Source: Thinopyrum elongatum (Eukaryota > Streptophyta > Magnoliopsida > Poales > Poaceae). From it: a stretch of 64,000 nt of DNA. How positions within the stretch are numbered: the stretch's first letter is position 1; every line of letters starts with the position of its first letter. Below, in pieces: positions 1 through 12,604 of the stretch. Under the pieces are notes generated by a model. It saw only the letters and a list, made by a program, of their open reading frames with translations. It was not told the DNA's origin and did no database searches. A program made the position numbers and the translations under genes. The stretch is taken from positions 443,163,292 through 443,227,291 of the forward strand of contig CM022297.1 of assembly GCA_011799875.1 (NCBI GenBank), read 5' to 3'.

Positions 1-1335
1 TAAGCTTGAAGCGGGGTACGACAATGCGGTCTCTGAAGTACAAGGTTCCATCTTCAGACAGCGAGAAATCCCTGTACTTTTCAAGGTGAAGATTTTTCTT
101 CATCAAATCAACTTCAGCATCTTTAGCTTGCGCACACTTAACAGCCTTTTCAAGGTCTGGTTCAACAACCAAGGTTTTTAGGTATCCTTGAGGAAGTATC
201 TCGAGATTTAGCTTTCGAAGCTCTTCAAACAGGAGTGGTTGCTGTAGCTGAACCTCAAGTTCACAGCAGTAGGATTTACGGCTCAATGCATCAGCCATTA
301 CATTAGCCTTGTCAGGGGTATAAGAAATACCCAAATCATAGTCCATAATGGTCTCCATCCATCTTTGCTGACGGAGGTTCAGAGATGGCTGAGTGAACAA
401 GTACTTCAGACTTTTATTATCCATGTAGATCTCGCAACGATTACCGAGCAGGTAATGTCGCCACAACTTCAATGCATAGATGACAGCAGCTAGTTCTAGA
501 TCATGTACCGGATAATTCTCTTCATGTGGGTGCAACTGTCGAGAGCCATAAGCAATCACTTTACGCTCTTGCATTAGGACACAGCCTAATCCTTCACGGG
601 ATGCGTCGCAATAAATTACGAAGTCTTTGTGAGAATCTGGAGGAGCAAGTACTGGGGCAGATGTTAACTTGTCTTTGAGTGTTTGAAAACTTTCCTGACA
701 TTGTTCTGTCCACTCAAACTTAACGCCCTTGTGAAGCAGATCAGTCAAAGGCTTAGCAATCTTTGAGAAATTCTCGACAAAGCGACGGCAATAGCTTGCA
801 AGGCCGAGAAAACTTCTGACTTGCTTGACATTCTTCGGTGGAGTCCATTCAAAAATAGCCTGAACTCGTTCTGGGTTAACAGCAATGCCATCTTTGGAGA
901 TCACGTGGCCGAGATATGTCACTTCAGACAACCATAATTCACACTTAGAATACTTGGCATACAGTTGATGCTCACGCAGCTTCTCTAGTACAAGCCGAAG
1001 ATGTTCGGCATGTTCTTCTTCATTCTTCGAATATATGAGAATATCATCCAAATATACCACGACAAACTTGTCGAGGTAATCCATGAATATATAATTCATC
1101 AGGTGGGAGAACGTAGCTGGAGCATTTGTTAAGCCAAATGACATGACAGTGTACTCATAAGAGCCATAACGGGTAACAAAGGCAGTCTTCAGAATATCCT
1201 CTTCGCGAACACGGATCTGATGATAACCCAACCTCAAGTCGAGTTTAGAAAACATCGATGATCCAGCAAGTTGATCATACAGATCGTTGATCCGAGGAAG
1301 TGCATACTTATTCTGAATGGTTGCCTGGTTGATAG
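1..1335 (-). pseudogene. gypsy pol, second half: RT palm/thumb and RNase H (fragment)
   Basis: Reading the minus strand from 1335 downwards gives an uninterrupted frame to the window edge. It begins with the RT segment just after the YRP motif, passes the palm with the intact catalytic YLDD motif (plus-strand positions about 1043-1054), the thumb/connection region (RSFLGL-type motif near 800-830), and RNase H with the CDAS aspartate near 605-615, and ends with the DALSRK motif near 281-298. I saw no stop codon, unlike most other retroelement genes here, so the element was young when interrupted. It is the direct continuation of the frame at 12605-14386, separated by an 11.3 kb insertion. RT copies element RNA into DNA and RNase H removes the RNA strand. 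As it stands it has no start and cannot make a complete protein. Confidence 0.9.
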
Positions 1336-4300
1336 TGTGACGCCCCCGATTCAATCGTACACTAATCATACACGCAAACGTGTACGATCAAGATCAGGGA
1401 CTCACGGGAAGATATCACAACACAACTCTAAACACAAATAAGTCATACAAGCATCGTATTACAAGCCAGGGGCCTCGAGGGCTCGAATACAAGTGCTCGA
1501 ACATAAACGAGTCAGCGGAAGCAACAATATCTGAGTACACACATAAAGTTAAACAAGGTGCCATAAGATGGCTAGCACAAACTGGGATACAGATCAAAGA
1601 GGCGCAGGCCTCCTGCCTGGGATCCTCCTAAACTACTCCTGGTCGTTGTCGACGGCCTGCACGTAGTAGTAGGCACCCTCGGTGTAGTAGGGTCGTCGAA
1701 GGTGGCGTCTGGCTCCTGGGCTCCAGCATCTGGTTGCGACGTCTGAGAAGAATGGAAAACGGGGGAAAAGAGGGAGCAACGCAACCGTGAGTACTCATCC
1801 AAAGTACTCGCAAGCAAGGATCTACACTACATATGCAATGGTATCAATGAAATGGCAGTATCTCTGGACTGAACTGCAGAATGCCAGAATAGGAGGGGGA
1901 TAGCTAGTCCTATCGAAGACTACGCTTCTGGTAGCCTCCATCTTGAAGCATATAGAAGAGAGTAGCTGGTAAGTTCACCAAGTATCATCGCATAGCATAA
2001 ACCTACCCGGCGATCCTCTCCTCGTCGCCCTGTGAGAGAGCGATCACCGGGTTGTATCTGGCACTTGAAAGGGTGTGTTTTATTATGTATCCGGTTCTAG
2101 TTGTCATAAGGTCGAGGTACAACTCCGGGTCGTCCTTTTACTGAGGGACACGGCTATTCGAATAGATAAACTTCCCTGCAGGGGTGCACCACATTACCCA
2201 ACACGCTCGATCCCTCTGGCCGGGCACACTTTCCTGGGTCATACCCGGCCTCGGAAGATCAACACGTCGCAGCCCTACCTAGGCCTAACAGAGAGGTCAG
2301 CACGCCGGTCTAAATCCTATGCGCGCAGGGGTCTGGGCCCATCGCCCATTGCACACCTGCACGTTGCGTGGGCGGCCGGAGAGCAGACCTAGCAACCTCC
2401 ATTACAAAGGAAGTTGCGTCACGCGGTCCAACCCGGCGCGTGCCGCTCAGTCGCTGATGTCTAGGAGGCTTCGGCTGATACCACAACGTCGAGTACCCAT
2501 AACTGTTCCCGCGTGGTGGTTAGTGCGTATAGGCCCGTAGCTAGACTCAGATCAAATACCCAATCTCGTTAAGCGTGTTAAATGATATAACCGCGGACGC
2601 CGACCAGGACCAGGCCCACCTGTCTCCTAGGTGGTCACAACCTGCCTTGTCGCTCCGCCACAAAGTAACACTCGGGGGCCATCGGGAACCTAGGCCCACC
2701 TCTGCCTGGATGGAACCACCTGCCCCTTCAGCCCCCATCTCCGAACAGAAATATAAGTAGGTAATAGTATATAATATAAACCCGTGATCACCTCCCGAAG
2801 TGATCACGGCCCAGTAGTATAGCATGGCAGACGGACAAGAGTGTAGGGCCACTGATGTAATTCTAGCAGCCTATACTAAGCATTTTAGGATTGCAGGTAA
2901 GGTATCAACAGTAGTAGCAAAGACAGGCTATGCAGCAGAATAGGATTAACTGAAAGCAGTAACATCCTACACTACTCTAATGCAAGCAGTAGAGAGAAGG
3001 AATAGGCGATATCGGGTTGAACAAGGGAGGGCTTGCCTGGAAGCTCTGTTGCACAGGAAGAAGGGTCGTCGGTGATGTAGTCGTACACAGTGGCATCTGC
3101 GCCGGTCTCGGGGTCTACCGGAGAAGAAGAGGGGGGAAGAAACAGTAAATACGGAGCAAACAAAGCATCACAAAATATAACAAGGCAATACGCGGTGCCA
3201 GGGGTGATCTAACGCAGGGATAGGTGATACCAGCGAAGGGGGAAAACATCCGGGAAAGTATTCCCGGTGTTTGACGTTTTCGGGCAGATGAAACGGAGGT
3301 GGATTGTTGCATGTTCGCTAAGCTAGGGACGTGTGGCGGACGAACGGACTGCGTATTTGGATTTGTCTCGTCGTTCCGAGCAACTTTCATGTTCAAAGTT
3401 TCTCGATCCGAGTTACAGATTATTTTATATGCATTTTTAAAGTTTTAATAATCATTTTGGATTATTTTAAATCAGAAAAACATTTATTGTATCAGCAGTG
3501 ATGTCATGCTGACATCAGCAGTCAATGGTACTGTTGACTGGTCAACTTGACATGTGGGTCCCGCCTGTCAGTGACTGTTAGTTAATTAACAGTAGTTAAT
3601 TAGGTTAATTAATCTTAATTAGTTAATTTAAACAGGGTTAATTAAGTTAATAAATTATTAAATTAATTAATTAATTATTATTTTTTAATTCCTTTTTTTT
3701 AAATGCTCTGGGGGCTGGGCCCCGGCGGTCAGCGGCTACAGCCGGACACGTCCGGGGATGTGCCCATTCGGGCACCGGACGGGTCCGGGCGACCAATGGC
3801 GCGCGCGGGCTCACGGAGCCGGCGAGGTGAGCGGTTGTGGGGGCGCGGCGACGGCGCCGGCAAGCGGGGCCGGAGCGGGCGAGGTGGGGCGGCGCCGGGC
3901 GCGGTAGCGCGTGCGCGCGGGCGGCCACGGGCGTCGGCGGCTGCAGCAGCAGCGCAGCGACGGGGTGGCGATGGTCGGGAGCGGTGCGCGGCCGAGGCTG
4001 GGCGCGAAGGAGGCGGCCGAGCGCGGCCAGGGCGCGGCCCGGCGCGCGGCGTCCGCGGCGAGGGGGCGAGGGGCAGGGGAGGAGGTGGCTCACGAGGAGG
4101 GGGCTTGAGGAGGCGGTGGCCGGCGGGGAAGCGAGGTCGGGGAGGAGCAGGCGGTCCGGCGAGGCAGGCCGGCGACGGAGGCGGAGAGGCGGGGCGCGGC
4201 GGCCGGCGGGTCGGGGTCAGGGCTCGGAATCCCGATCCCGATCTGGATCGGGCCGCATGGGGGGGTGGAATCCCCTTTTTTTTGTCGGTGGGGGTGTCTC

Positions 4301-4848
4301 TGGTGGGTTGGGCTGTGGGAGTGGGGGTTAGATATAGGGGCCGGGTGGTGGGCCGGCCTAGCTGGGCCGAGGCCCAGTTGGGCCAGGGGCTGGGGGGTTT
4401 CTGTTTTATTTTATTTTTCTTTTAGATATTTTTCTTACTATTTCAATTTGTTCCACAATATTTTTGTGCTGTAAAAATACAAATGCCACACCTAAATTAC
4501 TAACCATATTAGGCCCACAGCGACATAAAGTTTAACATATGTTTAAAATAGTTTAATATTTTATTAATTATAAAAGGCATTAAATTAATTGTTTTTGCTA
4601 CTGTTTTAACTGTTTGAGCATTTTAAATACTTTAATTTAAATGGGAACCTTGCATGACATTCATCCAGAGATTACTTGCCATATGATGAACATTTTAGTT
4701 CTGACATTTGAAAACTTTAATTATTTGATTTGATTTTGAATTTGAATTTGAACCGATTTTGAACTGATGCAAGTTTATCAACAGTAACCGAGGTGGCGTG
4801 GCATCATTAGCAGGGAGTTACTGTAGCTCTAATTACCCGGGCGTCACA
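1336..4848 (-). repeat. 3' LTR of the non-autonomous element
   Basis: About 3513 bp, starting TGTGACGCCC and ending GGGCGTCACA on the plus strand. It holds an AT-rich tract with repeated TTAATTAA (about 3580-3690) followed sharply by a GC-rich island (about 3700-4260), then a T-rich tract. Long open frames in both directions of the GC island are best explained by base composition. The same layout recurs in the right LTR and in the solo LTR at 43682-47495. Confidence 0.93.
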
Positions 4849-7800
4849 ATTCTCCTCTACTACAAGAAATCTTGTCCCGAGATTTAAGAGGCGTAAGGTG
4901 GGGAGGTTCTCGTTACGAAATTCTAGCGAGTGTTCTCGGTCTTAGTTGCTCTTCTTGAAGAGGTCGATCCACTAGATTGATGTCTTCTTTTCTCCGCTTC
5001 AGGTCATTATGATGAAGCCGGCATCCTTTCTTCGGGAATTCCAACGTACTTACGAATAGGTGAGGGGCAGCTCGACAATGCTAGAACGCTATAAGGGGTA
5101 ATCATCTGGGGTCATCCCATGCATGAGCACCAGGCTATCTCTCAAGTTGAACAAATAAAATACCTCGAGACCAAAATAAGAAGGTACGATAAGAAGTTTC
5201 AAACGGATAGATAACAGCTCGAAGTCTAAAACAGAGTGTGAAAGGGGGTCCAGAACAACGAGATTAAGTATTGTGTCTGATACTAGAATAGATCACTAGG
5301 AAGGTGGCCCGTGAATTAAATACGAAGCCAAGCGTGAGGAATAACTTTTAGAAACAGGGGTGCACAGGAGAGTCAGGTTTCGATCCTGTGGAATTGTGGG
5401 TTATGGGCCCACCATGTCGGTTAAAAGTAGAAGGAGCAGTGACATCTTGTATGGTCACGATAGCAGGGCAGGTCAGAGCATAGCCTGCCAGTTATATTGG
5501 CAACAACGTTGGTACCAAGGGCGAGGGACGAAGAGAACCATTTTCCTGCTCGTTGAAACGAGGCGGACCAATAGGCAAAGTTCTCGTCCATCGGTGGTTA
5601 CCGAAATGTTATCAACATATAGTAACACGGTCTTGCTGACAGAGTTGTACAACGAGGTGTTTACGTAAGCAGGGATTTAGTTCTGCTCATATCTTATAGA
5701 TCACAAGAAAGGTTAAACAAACCTATGGAAATAAAATGTGATTATCAGTTTAAACAAACCAATGGAAAGGAAACTTTGTTTAAACACAAGTAATAGGAGT
5801 ATATCCTTCCCAAGGTTAAGCAGGGCAAGATATACATGTCAGGAGATCAAAGGCATGGACCATTAGTTAATAGTGGTAAGGAGAATCATGATATGTACCC
5901 ATACAACGGTGTTTGGATAATTGTTCAAGAAACATTTAGCATTTCGCTTCCAATGCTCTTGTTGATGTCAGAGTACCATAGTCATGCTTCAAGATAGCAT
6001 CGACATGGTCATCAGGTAAAGGTCAGTCTTCGGATACACAAAGGATCCATCAGGATCATCTCAAGAATAAGTCTTACAATTTCCTCATGGAAGAATGGTT
6101 AACCTTGCTAAAAGGAAACTATAACAATAGGCCCTCCGGACAGGTGTGCGAGGCATGATATCACCTTACCGGGGGCATATATAAAGACCAATGTCATAAC
6201 TCTTGGAAATATGTTCCAACCATCATAACTGACCGAGATTCAGATCTGATTGGTGTCAGGATACCTCAGACCTAGGATGCCTGAGAAGGAAGGGGTGCAA
6301 CACAATTTGACGGGATGGCGTTGCAAGATTCTCGGGTAATGAACTATGGAAGCAAGTCCCGAATCATGAGTTCATCATTAAACCAAGGAGAGGATGAGGA
6401 GGTGGCTAATGGACTCAGCGACAATTCATCGAGATTAACAAAATATGGATTTCCACAATTATGTGAACAAGGAGAAAACATTTGTCAGATCAAATGATAT
6501 AATGATGTATGTTCGAGGAAAACATCCAAGATTAAACATTGGTTGACAGGTGCACCCGAAATATGGGCTGGGTTGCACGATCAATGTTAGAATGGTGACT
6601 TAATGAACAAAAGAATGAAAATGAAACTATCGACCATTCACTTCAAAGCAATAGGGTTGCTAGAAGTTTTGAATTTGCACATCATAATTCAATTGCCGGT
6701 ATTCCGGTTAGAAACAACACGGGGACCAAGAAAAGAATGGTGATGGTGATAAGTATCACTTGTATAAGAATTCTCAAGAGGTGGTGAAATTCTCACGACA
6801 TTCTTGACATAAAAGATGATAATACTCCAAGGTAGAACATAACATAAGCTAGATAGCAAGGAACTCAAGGTACAACACAAAACATGACCAAGTCTGTGTC
6901 TGGAAGGAAGGCATGGATGTGGTCGATGATAACACAGATGATCGAGGGGCAAGCATGGAATTTCTCATCATGAATTCAATTGATCTCTCGGAAGAAGTTA
7001 AAGTGTTGATGATGATCACGACACAGTTGTTGAGAGGCTTCTTGAAGATGTAATCGATCATCAATGACATCAAGCAAAAGGAATGATGAAGCGAAAGGTT
7101 ATCGAAACCATGGTACGACAAAAAATCGGAATCAAGCTTGCTGTTCAAGGAAAAAGATATGACGATGAAGATCGATGTAAGTTTAACTCATCGTCGAAAT
7201 TGTGCTCCGAGAAGCAGTACTAGGTAGCATAGTTAAGATAACGATGTAGCCGATTAGGCTAAGAATGACATGAGTTGAAAGTTAAATTTCCCAGCAGTAC
7301 ATTACTAGGAGTATTGGATCACAGGGTGGATTCGATTCACTTATCGATGTTCTCATTTGACAAACAACCCAAAACCCGTGGAATACTGAATCAGTGAGAA
7401 GGAATACTTGACGAAGACTCATAAGAAGTATTGCAGTCCCATGATATCATCGGGATACCAGGGGGTAATACTCGAAGGAAGATCAGAATAGAAACGGAGC
7501 TGGGTCGTTGACTTGCGATAGAGGATACTTTAATCTCGTCAAAAATAGACGAGGCACTGGAATGGTTTCCTTTCAGATATAATGAATAAGGTTAGTATGG
7601 TCGGGACCATAACTGCAAGGGATCCAATTCAATGACACCGAAAGAATTATTCAAATGATTAAATATTCTTGCAAGAAGCTTTCATGATAAGCTCCACATC
7701 GAGTCCATGGGCAAGAACACAAAGGTTCGGGGTCGACTCCCACTTCTTCAATGCATAACATTTCATTCGCTTCTCGTCTTCAAAGAAGTTGTAGAGTTGA

Positions 7801-9079
7801 AAAGTATCTGGTAAAACACCAGAAGAGAATGTCTTGTGTAAACTTTCGGGTTCACACGGTTTAGGGAAGGTATATGTTCATCCCATAGGGCATCTTAGGA
7901 ACATATAACGCTTCAGGAGTAAATTATACAAGCTCGAAAGCAGAGTATGGTTGGGAACGCAGAGGATACAATTTACCAAATGCATTATGTATCATGGAAG
8001 AATTCACAAGGCAGTTAAATATGAAGGACACTGTCGATTAATAATCCGACGAAGGATCGGATGTCCATAGCGGAGCTGATGTGAGCATCGGCACACAACC
8101 AGATGAAGAAAGAACGCAAAGGCATCGAATTATAGGACATCTGAATAATTTGATGCTTAGATAACAAAGGAATTATGAATTCCAATACGAAGGATCAGAA
8201 GTAGACGCTCTGATCAAGGATGGATAACTAGAATAGACCTAAGGGTACAATCGACGGCAAATAGATTGTTCGAGAACCAGCTCATGTTCAGAATGACATC
8301 TGAGTTAGAAAGATAATTTTAAAAGGATCAACTAATGATCGCATGCATTCGCACTCATGTTGAATCAATAATATCAAAATGACGGTGTCAAAGGATACTA
8401 ATGAATATTGCCAGATGTATGGGAAGCATCCATAATGCAAGCAGACAAGTATTTGCAGAGCAATAAGCTGCTACGGATTTTCGGGTGATCAAATAGTATT
8501 TCAATGTATCTTGTGAATCATATGAACAAAAGGGGGAAGAACGGATACTCGGTAAGTGCGAGGAATTATCCGTAGGGGGTATTCATGAGGCAAGAACTGC
8601 AAGGCAGTAACCTCAAGGATTGTCGGAACAACGAAGAGCAGTTCGGGGCATCTTGTAATAACAAGACCAAAGGGGATTGAATGTCAGAGTGGCAAGGGTA
8701 TGTAGTTATCCATAAGGATATAACAGCGGTATGGAATTTGCAAAGACGGTGGACTCAGGTGTCCCGGGAAAACATCGAATAGCATCTTCGGAATCTTCTG
8801 GTGAAGCAGTCGATCATCTGGAATGAACGGGCTCTCCGGTAGGAAGTGGTATCGAGAACCTAGAGTTATAATTAGTAAAATCATTTAACCCGAATAGAAG
8901 AGAGATCAGAATCCCAGAGTAAAGATCGAGGAGTAAAAGATCCTAATACCACCCAATGGCGACGTGGGCCCGTAAGACACACAGCCATGTTAGCAAAAAA
9001 ATTGCAATGTCTAGACTCGACTTCGGCCAAGGAGTGTGGAAGGGGGGGTTCCTACAGGCAGTCGGCTCTAATACCAACT
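4849..9079 (-). other. Internal region of the non-autonomous element, no coding capacity seen
   Basis: About 4.2 kb of moderately AT-rich DNA with only short chance frames (longest about 100 codons) and no gag, protease, RT or integrase motif on either strand. A polypurine-like tract lies at its left end and the PBS at its right end. The last 220 bp next to the PBS (about 8860-9079) closely match the leader of the autonomous gypsy element at about 14790-15002, which links the two families. Confidence 0.8.
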
Positions 9080-12000
9080 TGTGACGCCCCCGATTCAATC
9101 GTACACTAATCATACACGCAAACATGTACGATCAAGATCAGGGACTCACGGGAAGATATCACAACACAACTCTAAACACAAATAAGTCATACAAGCATCG
9201 TATTACAAGCCAGGGGCCTCGAGGGCTCGAATACAAGTGCTCGAACATAAACGAGTCAGCGGAAGCAGCAATATCTGAGTACACACATAAAGTTAAACAA
9301 GGTGCCATAAGATGGCTAGCACAAACTGGGATACAGATCGAAGAGGCGCAGGCCTCCTGCCTGGGATCCTCCTAAACTACTCCTGGTCGTCGGCGGCGGC
9401 CTGCACGTAGTAGTAGGCACCCTCGGTGTAGTAGGGGTCGTCGAAGGTGGTGTCTGGCTCCTAGGCTCCAGCATCTGGTTGCGACGTCCGAGAAGAATGG
9501 AAAACGGGGGAAAAGAGGGAGCAAAGCAACCGTGAGTACTCATCCAAAGTACTCGCAAGCAAGGATATACACTACATATGCAATGGTATCAATGAAATGG
9601 TAGTATTTGTGGACTGAACTGCAGAATGCCAGAATAGGAGGGGGATAGCTAGTCCTATCGAAGACTACGCTTCTGGTAGCCTCCATCTTGAAGCATATAG
9701 AAGAGAGTAGCTGGTAAGTTCACCAAGTATCATCGCATAGCATAAACCTACCCGGCGATCCTCTCCTCGTCGCCCTGTGAGACAGTGATCACCGGGTTGT
9801 ATCTGGCACTTGAAAGGGTGTGTTTTATTAATTATCCGGTTCTAGTTGTCATAAGGTCGAGGTACAACTCCGGGTCGTCCTTTTACCGAGGGACACGGCT
9901 ATTTGAATAGATAAACTTCCCTGCAGGGGTGCACCACATTACCCAACACGCTCAATCCCTTTGGCCGGGCACACTTTCCTGGGTCATACCCGGCCTCGGA
10001 AGATCAACACGTCGCAGCCCTACCTAGGCCTAACAGAGAGGTCAGCACGTCGGTCTAAATCCTATGCGTGCAGGGGTCTGGGCCCATCGCCCATTGCACA
10101 CCTGCATGTTGCGTGGGCGGCCGGAGAGCAGACCTAGCAACCTCCATTACAAAGGAAGTTGTGTTACGCGGTCCAACCCGGCGCGCGCCGCTCAGTCGCT
10201 AACGTCTAGGAGGCTTCGGCTGATACCACGACGTCAAGTACCCATAACTGTTCCCGTGTGGTGGTTAGTGCGTATAGGCTCGTAGCCAGACTCAGATCAA
10301 ATACCCAATCTCGTTAAGCGTGTTAAATGATATAACCGCGGACGCCGACCAGGATCAGACCCACCTGTCTCCTAGGTGGTCACAACCTGCCCTATCGCTC
10401 CGCCACAAAGTAACACTCGGGGGCCGTCGGGAACCTAGGCCCACCTCTGCCTGGATGGAACCACCTGCCCCTTCAGCCCCTATCTCCGAACAGAAATATA
10501 AGTAGGTAATAGTATATAATATAAACCCGTGATCACCTCCCGAAGTGATCACGGCCCAGTAGTATAGCATGGCAGACGGACAAGAGTGTAGGGCCACTAA
10601 TGTAATTCTAGCAACCTATACTAAGCATTTTAGGATTGCAGGTAAGGTATCAATAGTAGTAGCAAAGACAGGCTATGCAGCAGAATAGGATTAACCGAAA
10701 GCAGTAACATGCTACACTACTCTAATGCAAGCAGTAGAGAGAAGGAATAGGCGATATCGGGTTGATCAAGGGGGGGCTTGCCTGGAAGCTCTGTTGCACA
10801 GGAAGAAGGGTCGTCGGTGATGTAGTCGTACACAGTGGCATCTGCGCCGGTCTCGGGGTCTACCGAAGAAGAAGAGGGGGGAAGAAACAGTAAATACGGA
10901 GCAAACAAAGCATCACAAAATATAACAAGGCAATACGCGGTGCCAGGGGTGATCTAACGCAGGGATAGGTGATACCGGCGAAGGGGGAAAACATCCGGGA
11001 AAGTATTCCCGGTGTTTGATGTTTTCGGGCAGATGAAACGGAGGTGGATTGTTGCATGTTCGCTATGCTAGGGACGTGTGGCGGACGAACGGACTGCGTA
11101 TTTGGATTTGTCTCGTCGTTCCGAGCAACTTTCATGTTCAAAGTTTCTCGATCCGAGTTACGGATTATTTTCTATGCATTTTTAAAGTTTTAATAATCAT
11201 TTTGGATTATTTTAAATCAGAAAAACATTTATCGCATCAGCAGTGATGTCATGCTGACATCAGCAGTCAATGGTACTGTTGACTGGTCAACCTGACATGT
11301 GGGTCCCGCCTGTCAGTGACTGTTAGTTAATTAACAGTAGTTAATTAGGTTAATTAATCTTAATTAGTTAATTTAAACAGGGTTAATTAAGTTAATAAAT
11401 TATTAAATTAATTAATTAATTATTATTTTTTAATTCCTTTTTTTTAAATGCTCTGGGGGCTGGGCCCCGGCGGTCAGCGGCTACAGCCGGACACGTCCGG
11501 GGCTGTGCCCATTCGGGCACCGGACGGGTCCGGGCGACCAACGGCGCGCGCGGGCTCAGGGAGCCGGCGAGGCGAGCGGCTATGGGGGCGCGGCGACGGC
11601 GCCGGCAAGCGGGGCCGGAGTGGGCGAGGTGGGGCGGCGCCGGGCGCGGTAGCGCGTGCGCGCGGGCGGCCACGGGCGTCGGCGGCTGCAGCAGCAGCGC
11701 AGCGACGGGGTGGCGATGGTCGGGTGCGGTGCGCGGCCGAGGCTGGGCGCGGAGGAGGCGGCCGAGCGCGGCCGGGGCGCGGCCCGGCGCGCGGCGTCCG
11801 CGGCGAGGGGGCGAGGGGCAGGGGAGGAGGTGGCTCACGAGGAGGGGGCTTGAGGAGGCGGTGGCCGGCGGGGAAGCGAGGTCGGGGAGGAGCAGGCGAT
11901 CCGGCGAGGCAGGCCGGCGACGGAGGCGGAGAGGCGGGGTGCGGCGGCCGGCGGGTCGGGGTTGGGGCTCGGGATCCCGATCCCGATCTGGATCGGGCCG

Positions 12001-12599
12001 CACGGGGGGAGGGGGGTGGAATCCCCTTTTTTTTGTCGGTGGGGGTGTCTCTGGTGGGTTGGGCTGTGGGAGTGGGGGTTAGATATAGGGGCCAGTTGGT
12101 GGGCCGGCCTGGCTGGGCCGAGGCCAAGTTGGGCCAGGGGCTGGGGGGTTTCTGTTTTATTTTATTTTTCTTTTAGATATTTTTCTTACTGTTTCAATTT
12201 GTTCCACAATATTTTTGTGCTGTAAAAATACAAATGCCACACCTAAATTACTAACCATATTAGACCCACAGCCACATAAAGTTTAACATATGTTTAAAAT
12301 AGTTTAATATTTTATTAATTATAAAAGGCATTAAATTAATTGTTTTTGCTACTGTTTTAACTGTTTGAGCATTTTAAATACTTTAATTTAATTGGGAACC
12401 TTGCATGACATTCATCCAGAGATTACTTGCCATATGATGAACATTTTAGTTCTGACATTTGAAAACTTTAATTATTTGATTTGATTTTGAATTTGAATTT
12501 GAACCGATTTCGAACTGATGCGAGTTTGTCAACAGTAACCGAGGTGACGTGGCATCATTAGCAGGGAGTTACTGTAGCTCTAATTACCCGGGTGTCACA
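9080..12599 (-). repeat. 5' LTR of the non-autonomous element
   Basis: About 3520 bp, the partner of 1336-4848, with the same TGTGACGCCC start, GC-rich island (about 11450-12030) and end in GTGTCACA. Small indels and substitutions separate the two copies. The 5-bp duplication GATAG follows at 12600-12604. Confidence 0.93.
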
Positions 12600-12604
12600 G
12601 ATAG

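Larger units (their letters stand above)
1336..12599 (-). mobile_element. Complete non-autonomous LTR retrotransposon with 3.5 kb LTRs
   Basis: Two near-identical direct LTRs (1336-4848 and 9080-12599), each with TG...CA ends, bracket a 4.2 kb internal region. A perfect 5-bp target duplication GATAG lies at 1331-1335 and 12600-12604. A PBS-like TTGGTATTAGAGC (minus) abuts the right LTR near 9066-9078 and a purine-rich AGAGGAGAAT (minus) abuts the left LTR at 4849-4858, so the element is minus-oriented. No gag or pol is visible in the internal region, so it must use enzymes made elsewhere. In the first 260 nt the two LTRs differ at only about three sites by eye, so insertion is fairly recent. 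Confidence 0.93.

Noticed and set aside
3703..4425. 240-codon open frame (and overlapping frames on both strands) in the GC-rich island; likewise 11448-12176 and 11474-12127
   Set aside because: They lie wholly inside the two LTRs, occur in several overlapping frames and consist of Arg/Gly/Ala or Pro/Arg repeats expected from GC-rich DNA without stops.
5360..8884. Decayed pol in the internal region of the non-autonomous element
   Set aside because: I searched both strands by eye for RT, RNase H and integrase motifs and found none; remaining frames are short.
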